Assembly (NCBI RefSeq): GCF_943736985.1
Contig: NZ_CALSFS010000001.1
Coordinates: 124,001-188,000 of the forward strand
Direction of reading: 5' to 3'
Source: Clostridium sp. Marseille-Q2269
Lineage (GTDB): Bacteria; Bacillota; Clostridia; Clostridiales; Clostridiaceae
Length of the DNA stretch: 64,000 nucleotides
The position numbers and the translations under genes were made by a program. Positions 18,683-27,970 of this stretch are shown here, one piece after another. Below the pieces are notes generated by a model, which searched no databases, had not been told where the DNA came from, and was given only the letters and a program-made list of their open reading frames with translations. The number at the start of each line of letters is the position of its first letter. The stretch's first letter is position 1.

Positions 18683-19911
18683 GTGTCAAAAATTATAGTA
18701 ATTGGTGGTGGACCTGCCGGAATGATGGCGGCCATTAAAGCAGCCGAAAAACATGATGTTCTATTAATAGAAAGGAATGAAAAATTAGGTAAAAAATTAT
18801 ATATAACAGGAAAAGGTAGATGTAATGTAACAAGTGCTAAAGATGTAAGCGAATTTTTCGATTATATTCCAACTAATCCCTACTTTTTATATAGTCCTTT
18901 ATATACTTTTACAAATGAAGATACTATTAAATTTTTTAATGATAGAAATATTAAATTAAAAATAGAAAGAGGAGATAGAGTATTTCCTGTTTCAGATAAA
19001 TCCTCAGATATAATATATGCTTTAGATAAAGAACTAAAAAAAAGAAATGTGAAAATATTACTTAATAAAAGAATAACAAAAATTCATAAGGAAGGTTCAA
19101 CTATAAAATATGTTGAAACAGACAATGGAGAAAAAATAAACGGAGATTACTTCATATTATGTACAGGAGGAATATCTTATCCTCAAACAGGCTCTGAAGG
19201 AGACGGCCATAAAATAGCAGAAACTTTAGGGCATAATATAAAAGATTTAAAACCTTCATTAGTCCCATTGGAGACAAAGGAGGAGTGGGTAAAAGATTTA
19301 CAAGGATTATCATTGAAAAATATAGAAATAAAACTTATGGATTCTAATAATAAAACTTTATATAAAAATTTTGGAGAAATGTTATTCACTCATTTTGGAA
19401 TATCGGGACCAATTATACTTACAGCTAGTAGTGTAATAGATAGAGGTAATCTAAAAATTTCAATTAATTTGAAACCTGCTCTTTCATCTAATGAATTAGA
19501 TGAAAGAATACAAAGGATTTTAAAAATATTGCAATAAAGATTTCAGAAACTCTTTAAATGATTTATTACAAAAAACTAATAGATATTATAATAACATTAA
19601 GTAAAATTGATCCAAATAAAAAAGTAAACTCTATTACAAAGGAAGAAAGAAAAAATTTAGTATATCTACTACAAAATTTAACATTAACTATAAAGGGTAA
19701 AAGATCTATAAAAGAAGCCATAGTTACCTCTGGAGGCATTGATGTTTTAAATATAGATCCATCTACAATGAAATCTAAAATAATAGATAATTTATATTTT
19801 GCAGGAGAACTTATAGATGTAGATGCTTTTACAGGAGGATTTAACATACAAATAGCTTTTTCTACAGGTTATTTAGCTGGTTTAAAGGTAGGTGAGAATT
19901 CATATAATTAA
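18683..19911 (+). pseudogene. HI0933/BaiN-family flavoprotein, broken by frameshifts
   Basis: Two pieces of one gene. Piece one (GTG at 18683 to 19537, 284 residues) starts with VIGGGPAGMMAA, the FAD-binding motif, and carries GKGRCNVT, the family hallmark. Piece two (frame open at 19558-19911) has the C-terminal FAD motif NLYFAGELIDVDAFTGGFN. Between them, frames join cleanly only if small gaps are filled: a G and an A around 19515-19526, and A's at the A6 run 19570-19575. The join would read ...RDFKKYCNKDFRNSLNDLLQKKLID.... The full protein would be about 410 residues, the family norm. Whether the breaks are real is uncertain. Confidence 0.85.
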
Positions 19912-20024
19912 TAGCTTCTAGGAAATTTTTGTTTTAATCAAATTAAAGGAATTTTTATAGATTTTATAGAATATAAAATTAATAGTAGTAATTATAAAAA
20001 GCATTAAAGAAAGGCGGAATAGTA

Positions 20025-20681
20025 TTGAATATATCTATAGCCATAGATGGTCCTGCAGGGGCAGGCAAAAGCACCATAGCAAAAATTATTGGAAATAAAT
20101 TAAATTTAATGTACATAAATACAGGTTCTATGTATAGGGCAGTGGCTCTTATGGCATTAGAAAATAATATAGAACCATCTCACATAGAAAAACTTAAAAA
20201 TTTAATTAATTCAATGGACATAAGCTTTAGTGGAGACAATATAATTGTTGATGGCAAGGATTTAGAAGAGGCTATAAGAATGCCTTTAATAAATAATAAT
20301 GTATCTAAGTATGCAGCAGTAGAAGAGGTAAGAGAACTTTTAGTTTCAATGCAACAAAATATAAGCAAAAAATATAATGTAATAATGGATGGACGAGATA
20401 TAGGCACAGTAGTTCTTAAAGATGCTCCTTACAAATTTTTTATTACAGCTAGTGCTGAAGTTAGAGCAAAACGAAGATTGAAAGAACTAAAAGGGAAAAA
20501 TATAAATATTGATTTTCAGGATGTATTAAAAGAAATTAAAGAAAGAGATTATATAGATAGCAACAGAAAAATCAATCCATTAAAGAAAAGCAAAGATGCA
20601 ATTTTAATAGATACATCCAATTCTACTATAGAAGAAGTAGTTGATAAGATATGTAATATTATAAATAAAAACACTCACTGA
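20025..20681 (+). CDS. cmk: Cytidylate kinase
   Basis: 218 residues with the P-loop GPAGAGKST and the CMP kinase motifs MDGRDIGTVV and SAEVRAKRR. Phosphorylates CMP and dCMP using ATP. Start is TTG, supported by AAGGCGG 8 bases upstream and by alignment of the P-loop to the usual distance from the N-terminus. It is 48 bases ahead of ispH-rpsA, the usual clostridial arrangement. Confidence 0.94.
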   Translation: MNISIAIDGPAGAGKSTIAKIIGNKLNLMYINTGSMYRAVALMALENNIEPSHIEKLKNLINSMDISFSGDNIIVDGKDLEEAIRMPLINNNVSKYAAVEEVRELLVSMQQNISKKYNVIMDGRDIGTVVLKDAPYKFFITASAEVRAKRRLKELKGKNINIDFQDVLKEIKERDYIDSNRKINPLKKSKDAILIDTSNSTIEEVVDKICNIINKNTH

Positions 20682-20729
20682 TATTATACAAAAATAATAT
20701 TAAAACTACTAAAGTTAGGAGAATAAAAA

Positions 20730-22649
20730 ATGAATGTAATTTTAGCAGATAAAGCAGGCTTTTGCTTTGGTGTTAAAAGGGCTTTAGATACAACATTAAA
20801 TACCAAAGAAAATTTAAAAAGTAAAATTTACACTTTAGGACCATTGATACATAATAACGATGTAGTTAATCTTTTAAAAGAAAAGGGAATAGAACCTATA
20901 ACTATAGCGGATGTAGATAAGCTAAAAAAAGATGATACCATCATTATAAGATCTCATGGTGTACCACTTCAAACTATAGATTACTTAAAGGATAGAGGAT
21001 TAAATGTTATAAATACTACTTGTCCTCATGTAGCTAATATTCAAATTAAAGCTAAAAAATATTATGAAGAAGGCTATAAAATAATAATAGTTGGAGATGA
21101 AAATCATCCCGAAGTTATTGGAATAAATGGGTGGTGCAATAATTCTGCTATTATATCAAAAGATGGTTCCAATATAGATAACTTAAATACAAAAGTTTGT
21201 GTATTATGTCAAACTACAGAAAAACAAGAAAATTGGGAAAAAGTTCTTACTATATTAATTAAAAGAGCTAAAGAGATATTAGCTTTTAATACTATATGTA
21301 ATGCAACTCAAGTACGCCAACAAACTGCAAAAGAATTATCAAAGAGCGTAGACAATATGGTAGTTATAGGTGGTAAAAATAGTTCTAACACCACTAAACT
21401 TTATGAAATATGTAAAAATAATTGCAAAAATACTATACACGTAGAAAATGCAAATGAAATTCCAGAACATATATATAAGAATTTAGATAAAAATATAGGT
21501 GTCACTGCTGGAGCATCTACACCAGATTGGATTATAAAGGAGGCTATGGCTAAAATGAATAATAATGATAATACAATAGAAGTATCAAATAATGAAATGA
21601 TTAAATATATGAATGAAAAAGAACAGCAAATAGTAGTTGGTAAAGTAGTAAAAGGAACTATAGTTTCTTTGAATGAAAATGAATTATTTGTTGATTTAAA
21701 CTATAAATCTGAAGGTGTCATACCCAAAGAAGAAGTAACTTTAAATAATGAAGAAGCATTAAAAGATTCTTTTAATGCTGGAGATGATATAGAAGCTAAA
21801 ATAGTTAGAATAAAAAATGAAGATGGATATGTAGTACTATCCTTAAAGGAATTAGATCGTGAAAAAGCATTAAAGAATTTAAAGGAAGCTTTTGAAAATA
21901 AACAGGCTATAAAAGTTGTTGTAAAAAATGCTGTTGATGCAGGTTTAATATGTTCATATAATGGAGTTAGAGTGTTTCTTCCAGCTTCCCATATAGAACT
22001 TTATCATGTAGACAACTTAGAAAAATACAAAGGATTAGAATTAGATGTGGATATCATCGAATTGGTAAAGGATAGATATAAAACTAAGATAGTAAGTTCT
22101 AGAAGAGCAATCTTAAAAAGACTTAGAGATGAACATATGGAGGAAACTTGGGATTCTTTAGAAAAAGATACCGTAGTAGAAGGTGAAGTGAAGAGATTTA
22201 CAAATTTTGGAGCTTTTGTTGAGATTAATGGTATAGATGGACTATTGCATGTTTCAGAAATATCTTGGGGAAGAGTAGCCAAACCAGAAGATATACTAAA
22301 TATAGGAGATAAAATAAAAGTATATATTTTGGATATAGATAAAGAAAATAAAAAATTAGCTTTAAGTATAAAAAAATTAATGGAAGATCCTTGGAATAAT
22401 GTAGAAGCAAAATATCCAATAGGGAATATAGTATTAGGTAAACTAGTCAGATTTGCTAGCTTTGGAGCTTTTGTAGAGTTAGAGCCTGGTGTAGATGGAC
22501 TGGTTCATATATCAAAAATAAGCAATGATAGAATAGAGAAACCAGAAGAGAAATTAACTTTAGGAAAAGAAGTGAAAGCTAAAATACTAGAAGTTAATTC
22601 AGATGAAAAAAGAATTGCATTAAGTATAAAAGATGTAGAAGATTTTTAA
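20730..22649 (+). CDS. ispH: Bifunctional HMB-PP reductase (IspH) / ribosomal protein S1
   Basis: 639 residues. N-terminal IspH (about 1-282) with the 4Fe-4S cysteines in GFCFGVKRA, TTCPHV and TICNATQ; it makes IPP and DMAPP in the MEP isoprenoid pathway. The C-terminal half has four S1 RNA-binding domains (about 300-635), including VEINGIDGLLHVSEISW and VELEPGVDGLVHISKI. This fusion is a known feature of clostridia. It forms an operon with cmk. Confidence 0.94.
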   Translation: MNVILADKAGFCFGVKRALDTTLNTKENLKSKIYTLGPLIHNNDVVNLLKEKGIEPITIADVDKLKKDDTIIIRSHGVPLQTIDYLKDRGLNVINTTCPHVANIQIKAKKYYEEGYKIIIVGDENHPEVIGINGWCNNSAIISKDGSNIDNLNTKVCVLCQTTEKQENWEKVLTILIKRAKEILAFNTICNATQVRQQTAKELSKSVDNMVVIGGKNSSNTTKLYEICKNNCKNTIHVENANEIPEHIYKNLDKNIGVTAGASTPDWIIKEAMAKMNNNDNTIEVSNNEMIKYMNEKEQQIVVGKVVKGTIVSLNENELFVDLNYKSEGVIPKEEVTLNNEEALKDSFNAGDDIEAKIVRIKNEDGYVVLSLKELDREKALKNLKEAFENKQAIKVVVKNAVDAGLICSYNGVRVFLPASHIELYHVDNLEKYKGLELDVDIIELVKDRYKTKIVSSRRAILKRLRDEHMEETWDSLEKDTVVEGEVKRFTNFGAFVEINGIDGLLHVSEISWGRVAKPEDILNIGDKIKVYILDIDKENKKLALSIKKLMEDPWNNVEAKYPIGNIVLGKLVRFASFGAFVELEPGVDGLVHISKISNDRIEKPEEKLTLGKEVKAKILEVNSDEKRIALSIKDVEDF

Positions 22650-22681
22650 ACATATATTGAAATTATAATAATTTAAAGGTA

Positions 22682-22728
22682 TAAAATATATGTATTCACA
22701 AATTAGTGATACATATATTTTTTTTGTT
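22682..22728 (+). terminator. Terminator after ispH-rpsA
   Basis: AAATATATGTAT pairs with ATACATATATTT, extended by TCAC/GTGA, with a long T-tract. Confidence 0.88.
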
Positions 22729-22792
22729 TTTTTAGTAATATTCCTGATATCTATTAATATAATTTAATAGATATACTAAAGGAGGAATTTAT

Positions 22793-23851
22793 ATGGGTAA
22801 TAGAAGAATTATTAATTATGATGAAAGCCATATTACTAAAAAAGAAAGACAAATGATTAATAAAGTATTAAGTAAATACAACTTTAATGTTATAGATTTT
22901 TCTAAAGTAAGAAGCGTATATAGAGTTGAAACTACTGCAGGAAATAAATGTTTAAAACGTACCCGACATGGAAAATACAAAATAAGAAATGGATTTATAT
23001 TTGTAGAAGAGCTAAAAAATGTAGGATTTCATGATATAGCCTCCTATTATCAAACTAAGGATAATAACAACTATGTAAAATATAAAAAATGGGTATTTTA
23101 TGCTACTGAATGGATAGATGGTAATGAATGTGATCTAAATGATGTATCAGAAGCAGAAAATTGTGCTAAGGTATTGGCTAGATTTCATAAAGCTACAGAA
23201 AAAATAAATGTAAATAGATTAAAGGTTAAAAATCATCTAAAAAAATGGCCCAAAAGATTTAATAAAAGAATATCTGATATGGATAGATTCAGAAATAATA
23301 TAGAAAACAAAAAAATTAAAAATGAATTTGATATTACTTATAGAGATTATATAGATAGTTTTTATGAAAGGGCTATGGTTGCACTTTCCTTTTTAAACAA
23401 ATCAGATTACTATAAATTATCTAAAGAAGCTGAACAAAACAAAAGTTTATGCCATCATAGCTTTTATTATCAAAATATAATAAAAAAAGATAAAGAATAT
23501 TATATAATAGATTTAGATAGTATAATAATAGATCTACAGGTTAATGATTTAGGGAAATATATACAAAGGCTTATGACTAAAAAGAGCTATCAATGGGATT
23601 TTGATAAAGCAAAAATAATAATAGAAGCATATAATTGTGAAAATAAACTTACCAAAGAAGATTTAGAAGTTATGTTATCTTTAATTATATTTCCTCATAA
23701 ATTTTGGAAGTTAGGTAAGAAGAGGTATATAAAACATAAACACTGGCCAGAAACTAGATATATGAAAAAACTAAATAAAATTATAAAATATGATGATATG
23801 CAAAGAGAATTTTTAGAAAATTATTTAAAATATCTAGACCAATATGAATAA
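22793..23851 (+). CDS. CotS-family spore coat protein (kinase-like fold)
   Basis: 352 residues of the CotS/aminoglycoside-phosphotransferase-like family. It carries the degraded kinase core CHHSFYYQNIIK (equivalent of the HGDxxxxN loop) and YIIDLDSI (equivalent of the DFG-like Mg2+ loop). In Bacillus, CotS family proteins are spore coat components, so mother-cell expression during sporulation is likely. AAAGGAGG precedes the ATG. A start-proximal inverted repeat with a sigma-K promoter is possible, but I could not identify one. Confidence 0.82.
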   Translation: MGNRRIINYDESHITKKERQMINKVLSKYNFNVIDFSKVRSVYRVETTAGNKCLKRTRHGKYKIRNGFIFVEELKNVGFHDIASYYQTKDNNNYVKYKKWVFYATEWIDGNECDLNDVSEAENCAKVLARFHKATEKINVNRLKVKNHLKKWPKRFNKRISDMDRFRNNIENKKIKNEFDITYRDYIDSFYERAMVALSFLNKSDYYKLSKEAEQNKSLCHHSFYYQNIIKKDKEYYIIDLDSIIIDLQVNDLGKYIQRLMTKKSYQWDFDKAKIIIEAYNCENKLTKEDLEVMLSLIIFPHKFWKLGKKRYIKHKHWPETRYMKKLNKIIKYDDMQREFLENYLKYLDQYE

Positions 23852-23928
23852 TATAGTATAAATTGACTTAAATTAAATTAGGATTTATACTATATGGGTA
23901 ACTATAATAATTAACAAAGAGGCTGATT

Positions 23929-24813
23929 ATGTTTAAATGTATTAATTTAAATAAAGATAATATTATAGCGTTTAAAGAGTTAAATAGTAACAGACATAAA
24001 TTTAATTTTTTAAATGAAGATTTTTTTATTTTATATGATAACTGTAATTTTATACAAAAGTTATTTTTTAAAAAAAAGGTTAAATTATTATATAGAAAAG
24101 AAGAATGTATTGGATATATATGGAGAAATACTGTAAGAAATAAATGTCATATAAATTCTTTAAATATCATAAAAACAGATAATATAAGAGAACTATATAA
24201 TTGTTTTGTAAAGTTAGATGATAATGCAATTATAGAATATGATTGTGAGAACAATGGCTATAATTATAATATATTAGAAGATATAGGTTTTAGAAAGAGT
24301 AGGGGAGTACTAGAATTGTATTTGAATATAGAGAATTATAAAAGTAATATAAACACCCCAGATTTTATTAATTTTGAAACACCCATAATAAATAAGCATG
24401 AAAAAATAAGATGTTATATACAAAATGAAGTTTTTAAAAGCAATTCCAGAACCCCTTTAACTATAGAAGATATATATTTTGATGAATCCCAAAATTACTA
24501 TATTAGAGATGCTTCTTTTTTTATAAAGAATAACACTGAATATATGGGATATGGGCAGGTTATATTAGAAGATAATATGCCTTTTATTGTTAACTTTGGT
24601 ATACTTTTAAAATTCAGATCTAAAGGTTATGGTAAAATACTTTTGAATCATATTATAAACAAATTAAAATCCAAAGGTTTTAAGAAAGTAATGATTAGAG
24701 TAAGCTCAGAAAATAAAGTGGCTATAAGTCTTTATAGATCTTTAGGTTTCTTATTATGCAAAGAAAAACATATATTTATAATTAATCCTTCAAATAAAAA
24801 AGTAACCCCATAA
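23929..24813 (+). CDS. GNAT-family N-acetyltransferase
   Basis: 294 residues. The last 100 form a GNAT domain with the acetyl-CoA loop LKFRSKGYGKILLNHI and the C-terminal SLYRSLGF. The N-terminal 180 residues are unassigned, possibly a degenerate second GNAT copy. It sits 78 bases after the coat gene and may be co-transcribed. Substrate unknown. Confidence 0.8.
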   Translation: MFKCINLNKDNIIAFKELNSNRHKFNFLNEDFFILYDNCNFIQKLFFKKKVKLLYRKEECIGYIWRNTVRNKCHINSLNIIKTDNIRELYNCFVKLDDNAIIEYDCENNGYNYNILEDIGFRKSRGVLELYLNIENYKSNINTPDFINFETPIINKHEKIRCYIQNEVFKSNSRTPLTIEDIYFDESQNYYIRDASFFIKNNTEYMGYGQVILEDNMPFIVNFGILLKFRSKGYGKILLNHIINKLKSKGFKKVMIRVSSENKVAISLYRSLGFLLCKEKHIFIINPSNKKVTP

Positions 24814-24836
24814 AGGGGTTATTTTTATTTGTTATT
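24797..24836. terminator. Bidirectional terminator between GNAT and aminotransferase genes
   Basis: AAAAAGTAACCCC pairs with GGGGTTATTTTT. It overlaps the last codons of the GNAT gene and the end of the aminotransferase gene. Confidence 0.85.
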
Positions 24837-25988
24837 ATATTTTTCTATAGCTAATCTTAGTATCTCCATAGACTCTTTTAAATCTTCACCTTTTAAGCAA
24901 TATGAAAGTCGTATTTCATCTTCCCCAAGACTTTCTGTTGCATAAAATCCAGCTGCTGGAGCTACCATAACAGTTTTATTATTGTGGCTAAATTCAGTTA
25001 GCATCCACTTAGCAAATTTTTCAGCATTATCCACAGGAAGTTTTGCAACTATGTAAAAAGCTCCTGTTGGTTTTTCACATACGACTCCAGGAATATTTTT
25101 TAATCCTTTAAACATTATATTACGTCTATTTTCATATTCAGATTTTACTTCTGTAAAATAACTTTTAGGAGTGTTTATTAAATTAGCTGCTCCTATTTGT
25201 TCTACTGTAGGAACACATAATCTTGATTGACATAATTTTAGTATTTGATGAATAAGTTCTTTATTCTTAGAAGCAACAAGTCCTATTCTAGCTCCACAAG
25301 CACTGTAACGTTTAGATACACTGTCTATTATTATAACTCTATCTTTAACATCTTCTAAATACATAGCTGATGTATATTTTAGTCCGTCATATACAAATTC
25401 CCTGTACACTTCATCTGCAATTAAAAATAAATCATGTTCTTTAGCAATATCAGCAAGTATTCTTAACTCTTCATAAGTATAAACAACTCCAGTTGGATTT
25501 CCTGGATTTGAAACTAATATAGCTCTTGTTTTATTAGACATTTTACTTACTATTTCTTCTTTCTTTGGAAGATGGAATCCTTCTTCTGCTTTAGTTAAGA
25601 AAGGAACTACATTAACTCCAGCTGATTCAGCAAAACCATTATAATTTGTATAGAATGGTTCTGGAATTATGATTTGATCTCCAGCATCACATATGGCCAT
25701 CAATGCAAATTGAATAGCTTCGCTTCCGCCGTTTGTTACTAATAATTCATCCTTTTCAAATTTTATATCCCATTCTTTGTAATATTTTATAAAACTTTCT
25801 AATAGATTATCCATGCCTTGAGATCCAGAGTATTTTAATACAGGATCATTATAAGATTTTATACCTTCAGTAAAGCATTCCGGAGTTTTAACATCTGGTT
25901 GTCCTATATTTAAATGAAAAACATGGATACCTTTATTTTTAGCTTCAGTTGCATATGGTGCAAGCTTTCTTATTGGTGAAAATTGCAT
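24825..25988 (-). CDS. Class I PLP-dependent aminotransferase (AspB-like), 5' end apparently frameshifted
   Basis: 387 residues in the open frame. Shows HLNIGQPD, the PLP contact SNPGNPTG, and the Lys-containing SVSKRYSACGARIG. Fold type I, aspartate or aromatic aminotransferase-like; transfers an amino group between an amino acid and a 2-oxo acid. Homologues begin about 10 residues earlier. That sequence is present in another frame: an ATG at 26014 gives MKFSK, and inserting one A at 26000-26003 (A4, expected A5) joins it to RISDMQFSP. The internal Met at 25988 has no ribosome site, so the true gene is probably 24825-26014, 396 residues. Confidence 0.88.
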   Translation of the reverse strand: MQFSPIRKLAPYATEAKNKGIHVFHLNIGQPDVKTPECFTEGIKSYNDPVLKYSGSQGMDNLLESFIKYYKEWDIKFEKDELLVTNGGSEAIQFALMAICDAGDQIIIPEPFYTNYNGFAESAGVNVVPFLTKAEEGFHLPKKEEIVSKMSNKTRAILVSNPGNPTGVVYTYEELRILADIAKEHDLFLIADEVYREFVYDGLKYTSAMYLEDVKDRVIIIDSVSKRYSACGARIGLVASKNKELIHQILKLCQSRLCVPTVEQIGAANLINTPKSYFTEVKSEYENRRNIMFKGLKNIPGVVCEKPTGAFYIVAKLPVDNAEKFAKWMLTEFSHNNKTVMVAPAAGFYATESLGEDEIRLSYCLKGEDLKESMEILRLAIEKYNNK

Positions 25989-26066
25989 ATCAGATATTCT
26001 TTTGAAAATTTCATTATTCTTACCCCCATTAATAAATGTTCAAAATCTAATAAATATATTTAAAAT

Positions 26067-26228
26067 TTAATAAAATATATTTTCTCTTGGAACATAACTT
26101 GATTTTAAATTAATCAAATCATTTTCTGCTGCTATTTTTCCATAATAGCTTCTATCTATAATACATTCATATTTTAATTTATTTGACAGGGTTTCATCTT
26201 CCTCATTTAAAACCTTTACATTATACAC
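26067..26228 (-). CDS. Small conserved-looking hypothetical protein, 53 residues
   Basis: Reads MYNVKVLNEEDETLSNKLKY... and ends VPRENIFY. The start is GTG at 26228, 9 bases after AAGGAG. An ATG at 26237 is in frame but touches the ribosome site. There is no known family. The ribosome site is buried in a strong hairpin (26236-26271), suggesting translational control. It is in tandem between two aminotransferase genes. A hidden gene of normal composition rather than noise, but I am only moderately sure. Confidence 0.5.
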   Translation of the reverse strand: MYNVKVLNEEDETLSNKLKYECIIDRSYYGKIAAENDLINLKSSYVPRENIFY

Positions 26229-26235
26229 ATAAATC

Positions 26236-26271
26236 ATCTCCTTCTAGACTTATTCTAGACCAAAAGGAGAT
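26236..26271 (-). promoter_or_regulatory. Hairpin sequestering the ribosome site of the 53-residue gene
   Basis: In the minus-strand RNA, AUCUCCU (26271-26265) pairs with AGGAGAU (26242-26236), and UCUAGA pairs with UCUAGA, leaving a 5-base bulge. The AGGAG that would bind 16S rRNA lies in the stem. No T-tract follows, so it is not a terminator. Confidence 0.6.
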
Positions 26272-26314
26272 AATTTATGTAATTATGCTTTATAAATAAA
26301 ATAATATACTAATA

Positions 26315-27505
26315 TTATTTATAATATTTATCTAAAACTTTACCTAATCTTTTTACACCTTCAACTATTTTTTCATCACTCATACAAGAGTAATTTAATC
26401 TAAAGTAGTTTTCATGTCCTCCGTTAGGGAAGAAAGAACCTCCAGGTACATAAGCAACATTTTCAGCTAAAGCATCTTTCATTAATTCTTTAGCATCTAA
26501 ATCTTCTCTTAATTCTACCCATGTAAATAATCCCCCAACAGGATGAGTATACTTTACTTCTGCTGGGAAGTATTTTTTCATATTATCTAACATTAAATCT
26601 CTACGTTTTTCATAAACTCTTTTGATTTTTGCAATATGTTCGTTTAAATCGTATTTTTGCATAAACAAAGCTGTTGCTCTTTGGTCTAATGTGCCAGCCT
26701 GTAAATCAACGCCTTGTTTTACGATTATATATTTATCTAATATTTCTTTTTCAGCACAAACCCATGCAAGTCTTAATCCTGGGCAGAAATTTTTAGAGAA
26801 AGTTCCAAGATAAATAACCCATCCTTCTTTATCAAAACTTTTTATAGATGGATGTCTTTCTCCTTCATATATAAGATCTCCATATGGATTATCTTCTATT
26901 ACAGGTATTTCATATTCTGCAGCCAATTCTGCTATTCTCTTTCTTCTATCATCTGGCATAGTTCTTCCAGTAGGATTTTGAAAATCAGGTATTGTATATA
27001 TCATTTTAACTTTGCCTTTATTTTCAGCTAAAGCTTTTTCTAATTCTTCTATTATCATTCCGTTTTCATCCATAGGTATTTCAACAAATTTAGGTCTATA
27101 TGATTTAAAAGCATTTATAGCACCTAAATAACTAGGACTTTCACAAACAACTATATCTCCTTCATTTAAGAAAATTTTAGCTGAAAATTCTATACCTTGT
27201 TGGGAGCCATTAGTTATAGCGATGTTTTCATAAGAAACGTCTACACCTGCTGGTTTCATTCTTTCATTAGCTATAATTTCTCTTAATGGTTTGTAACCTT
27301 CAGTAGAGCTATACTGTAGTGCGGCTCTTCCTTGAGTATCTAATACTTCGTTCATTATGCCCTTCATTTCTTCTACTGGGAATAATTCTGGTGCTGGTAA
27401 TCCGCCTGCAAAAGAAATTATCTCTGGCATTTCAGTTAATTTTAATAGTTCTCTTATTTCTGATGCTTTTAATCCTTGTGCTCTTTCTGAAAAATGTATA
27501 TTCAT
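26315..27505 (-). CDS. PLP-dependent aminotransferase, LysN/2-aminoadipate (MocR-core) type
   Basis: 396 residues from the ATG at 27505, which follows GGAGGG; the longer frame to 27541 has none. Contains ISFAGGLPAPELFP, TIPDFQNPTG and GTFSKNFCPGLRLAW, with the PLP lysine in TFSK. Matches the family of 2-aminoadipate and aromatic amino acid transaminases, without a MocR DNA-binding domain. Likely role is amino-acid catabolism or synthesis; donor not predicted. Confidence 0.88.
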   Translation of the reverse strand: MNIHFSERAQGLKASEIRELLKLTEMPEIISFAGGLPAPELFPVEEMKGIMNEVLDTQGRAALQYSSTEGYKPLREIIANERMKPAGVDVSYENIAITNGSQQGIEFSAKIFLNEGDIVVCESPSYLGAINAFKSYRPKFVEIPMDENGMIIEELEKALAENKGKVKMIYTIPDFQNPTGRTMPDDRRKRIAELAAEYEIPVIEDNPYGDLIYEGERHPSIKSFDKEGWVIYLGTFSKNFCPGLRLAWVCAEKEILDKYIIVKQGVDLQAGTLDQRATALFMQKYDLNEHIAKIKRVYEKRRDLMLDNMKKYFPAEVKYTHPVGGLFTWVELREDLDAKELMKDALAENVAYVPGGSFFPNGGHENYFRLNYSCMSDEKIVEGVKRLGKVLDKYYK

Positions 27506-27970
27506 TAACAAATCCCTCCAAAAATATAATAGGTTAATCAATACCTTTATAAAATTATATTCTACAGATGCGTATTATATCCTTCTTTTGAATATATAAA
27601 AAATTAAAAAAACTTTAAAAAAAATACAGGAATGTTAATATTTTATCAAATTGTATTGTACTATTTTGTCAAATATACTCGCTAAAAAACGTTTAATGAC
27701 TATCTATCAAAGTAATTATACATACTAAATAATAAAAAAAGTAAATCTTTTTTTGAATTTTTATAATAGTATGGTAAATTTGAAAAACTTTTATTTTAAT
27801 AAAATATTTTAAGATGTTATAAATTTATCACAAAATTGAGTCAAAATTATAATATAAACATATTCATTATTAAACTTTATTTATATTATACAGTACTATA
27901 TTAGAAATTATTATTAAAATATAGTATAATGTATAAGTCAAATTTTTTAAATTTATGAGGTGAATAAATA
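27506..27970. other. Divergent promoter region, 465 bp
   Basis: Very AT-rich. TATAATGTATAAG near 27925-27937 is a likely extended -10 for miaB. An aminotransferase promoter must also lie here, on the minus strand. I see no stable hairpin. Confidence 0.45.
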
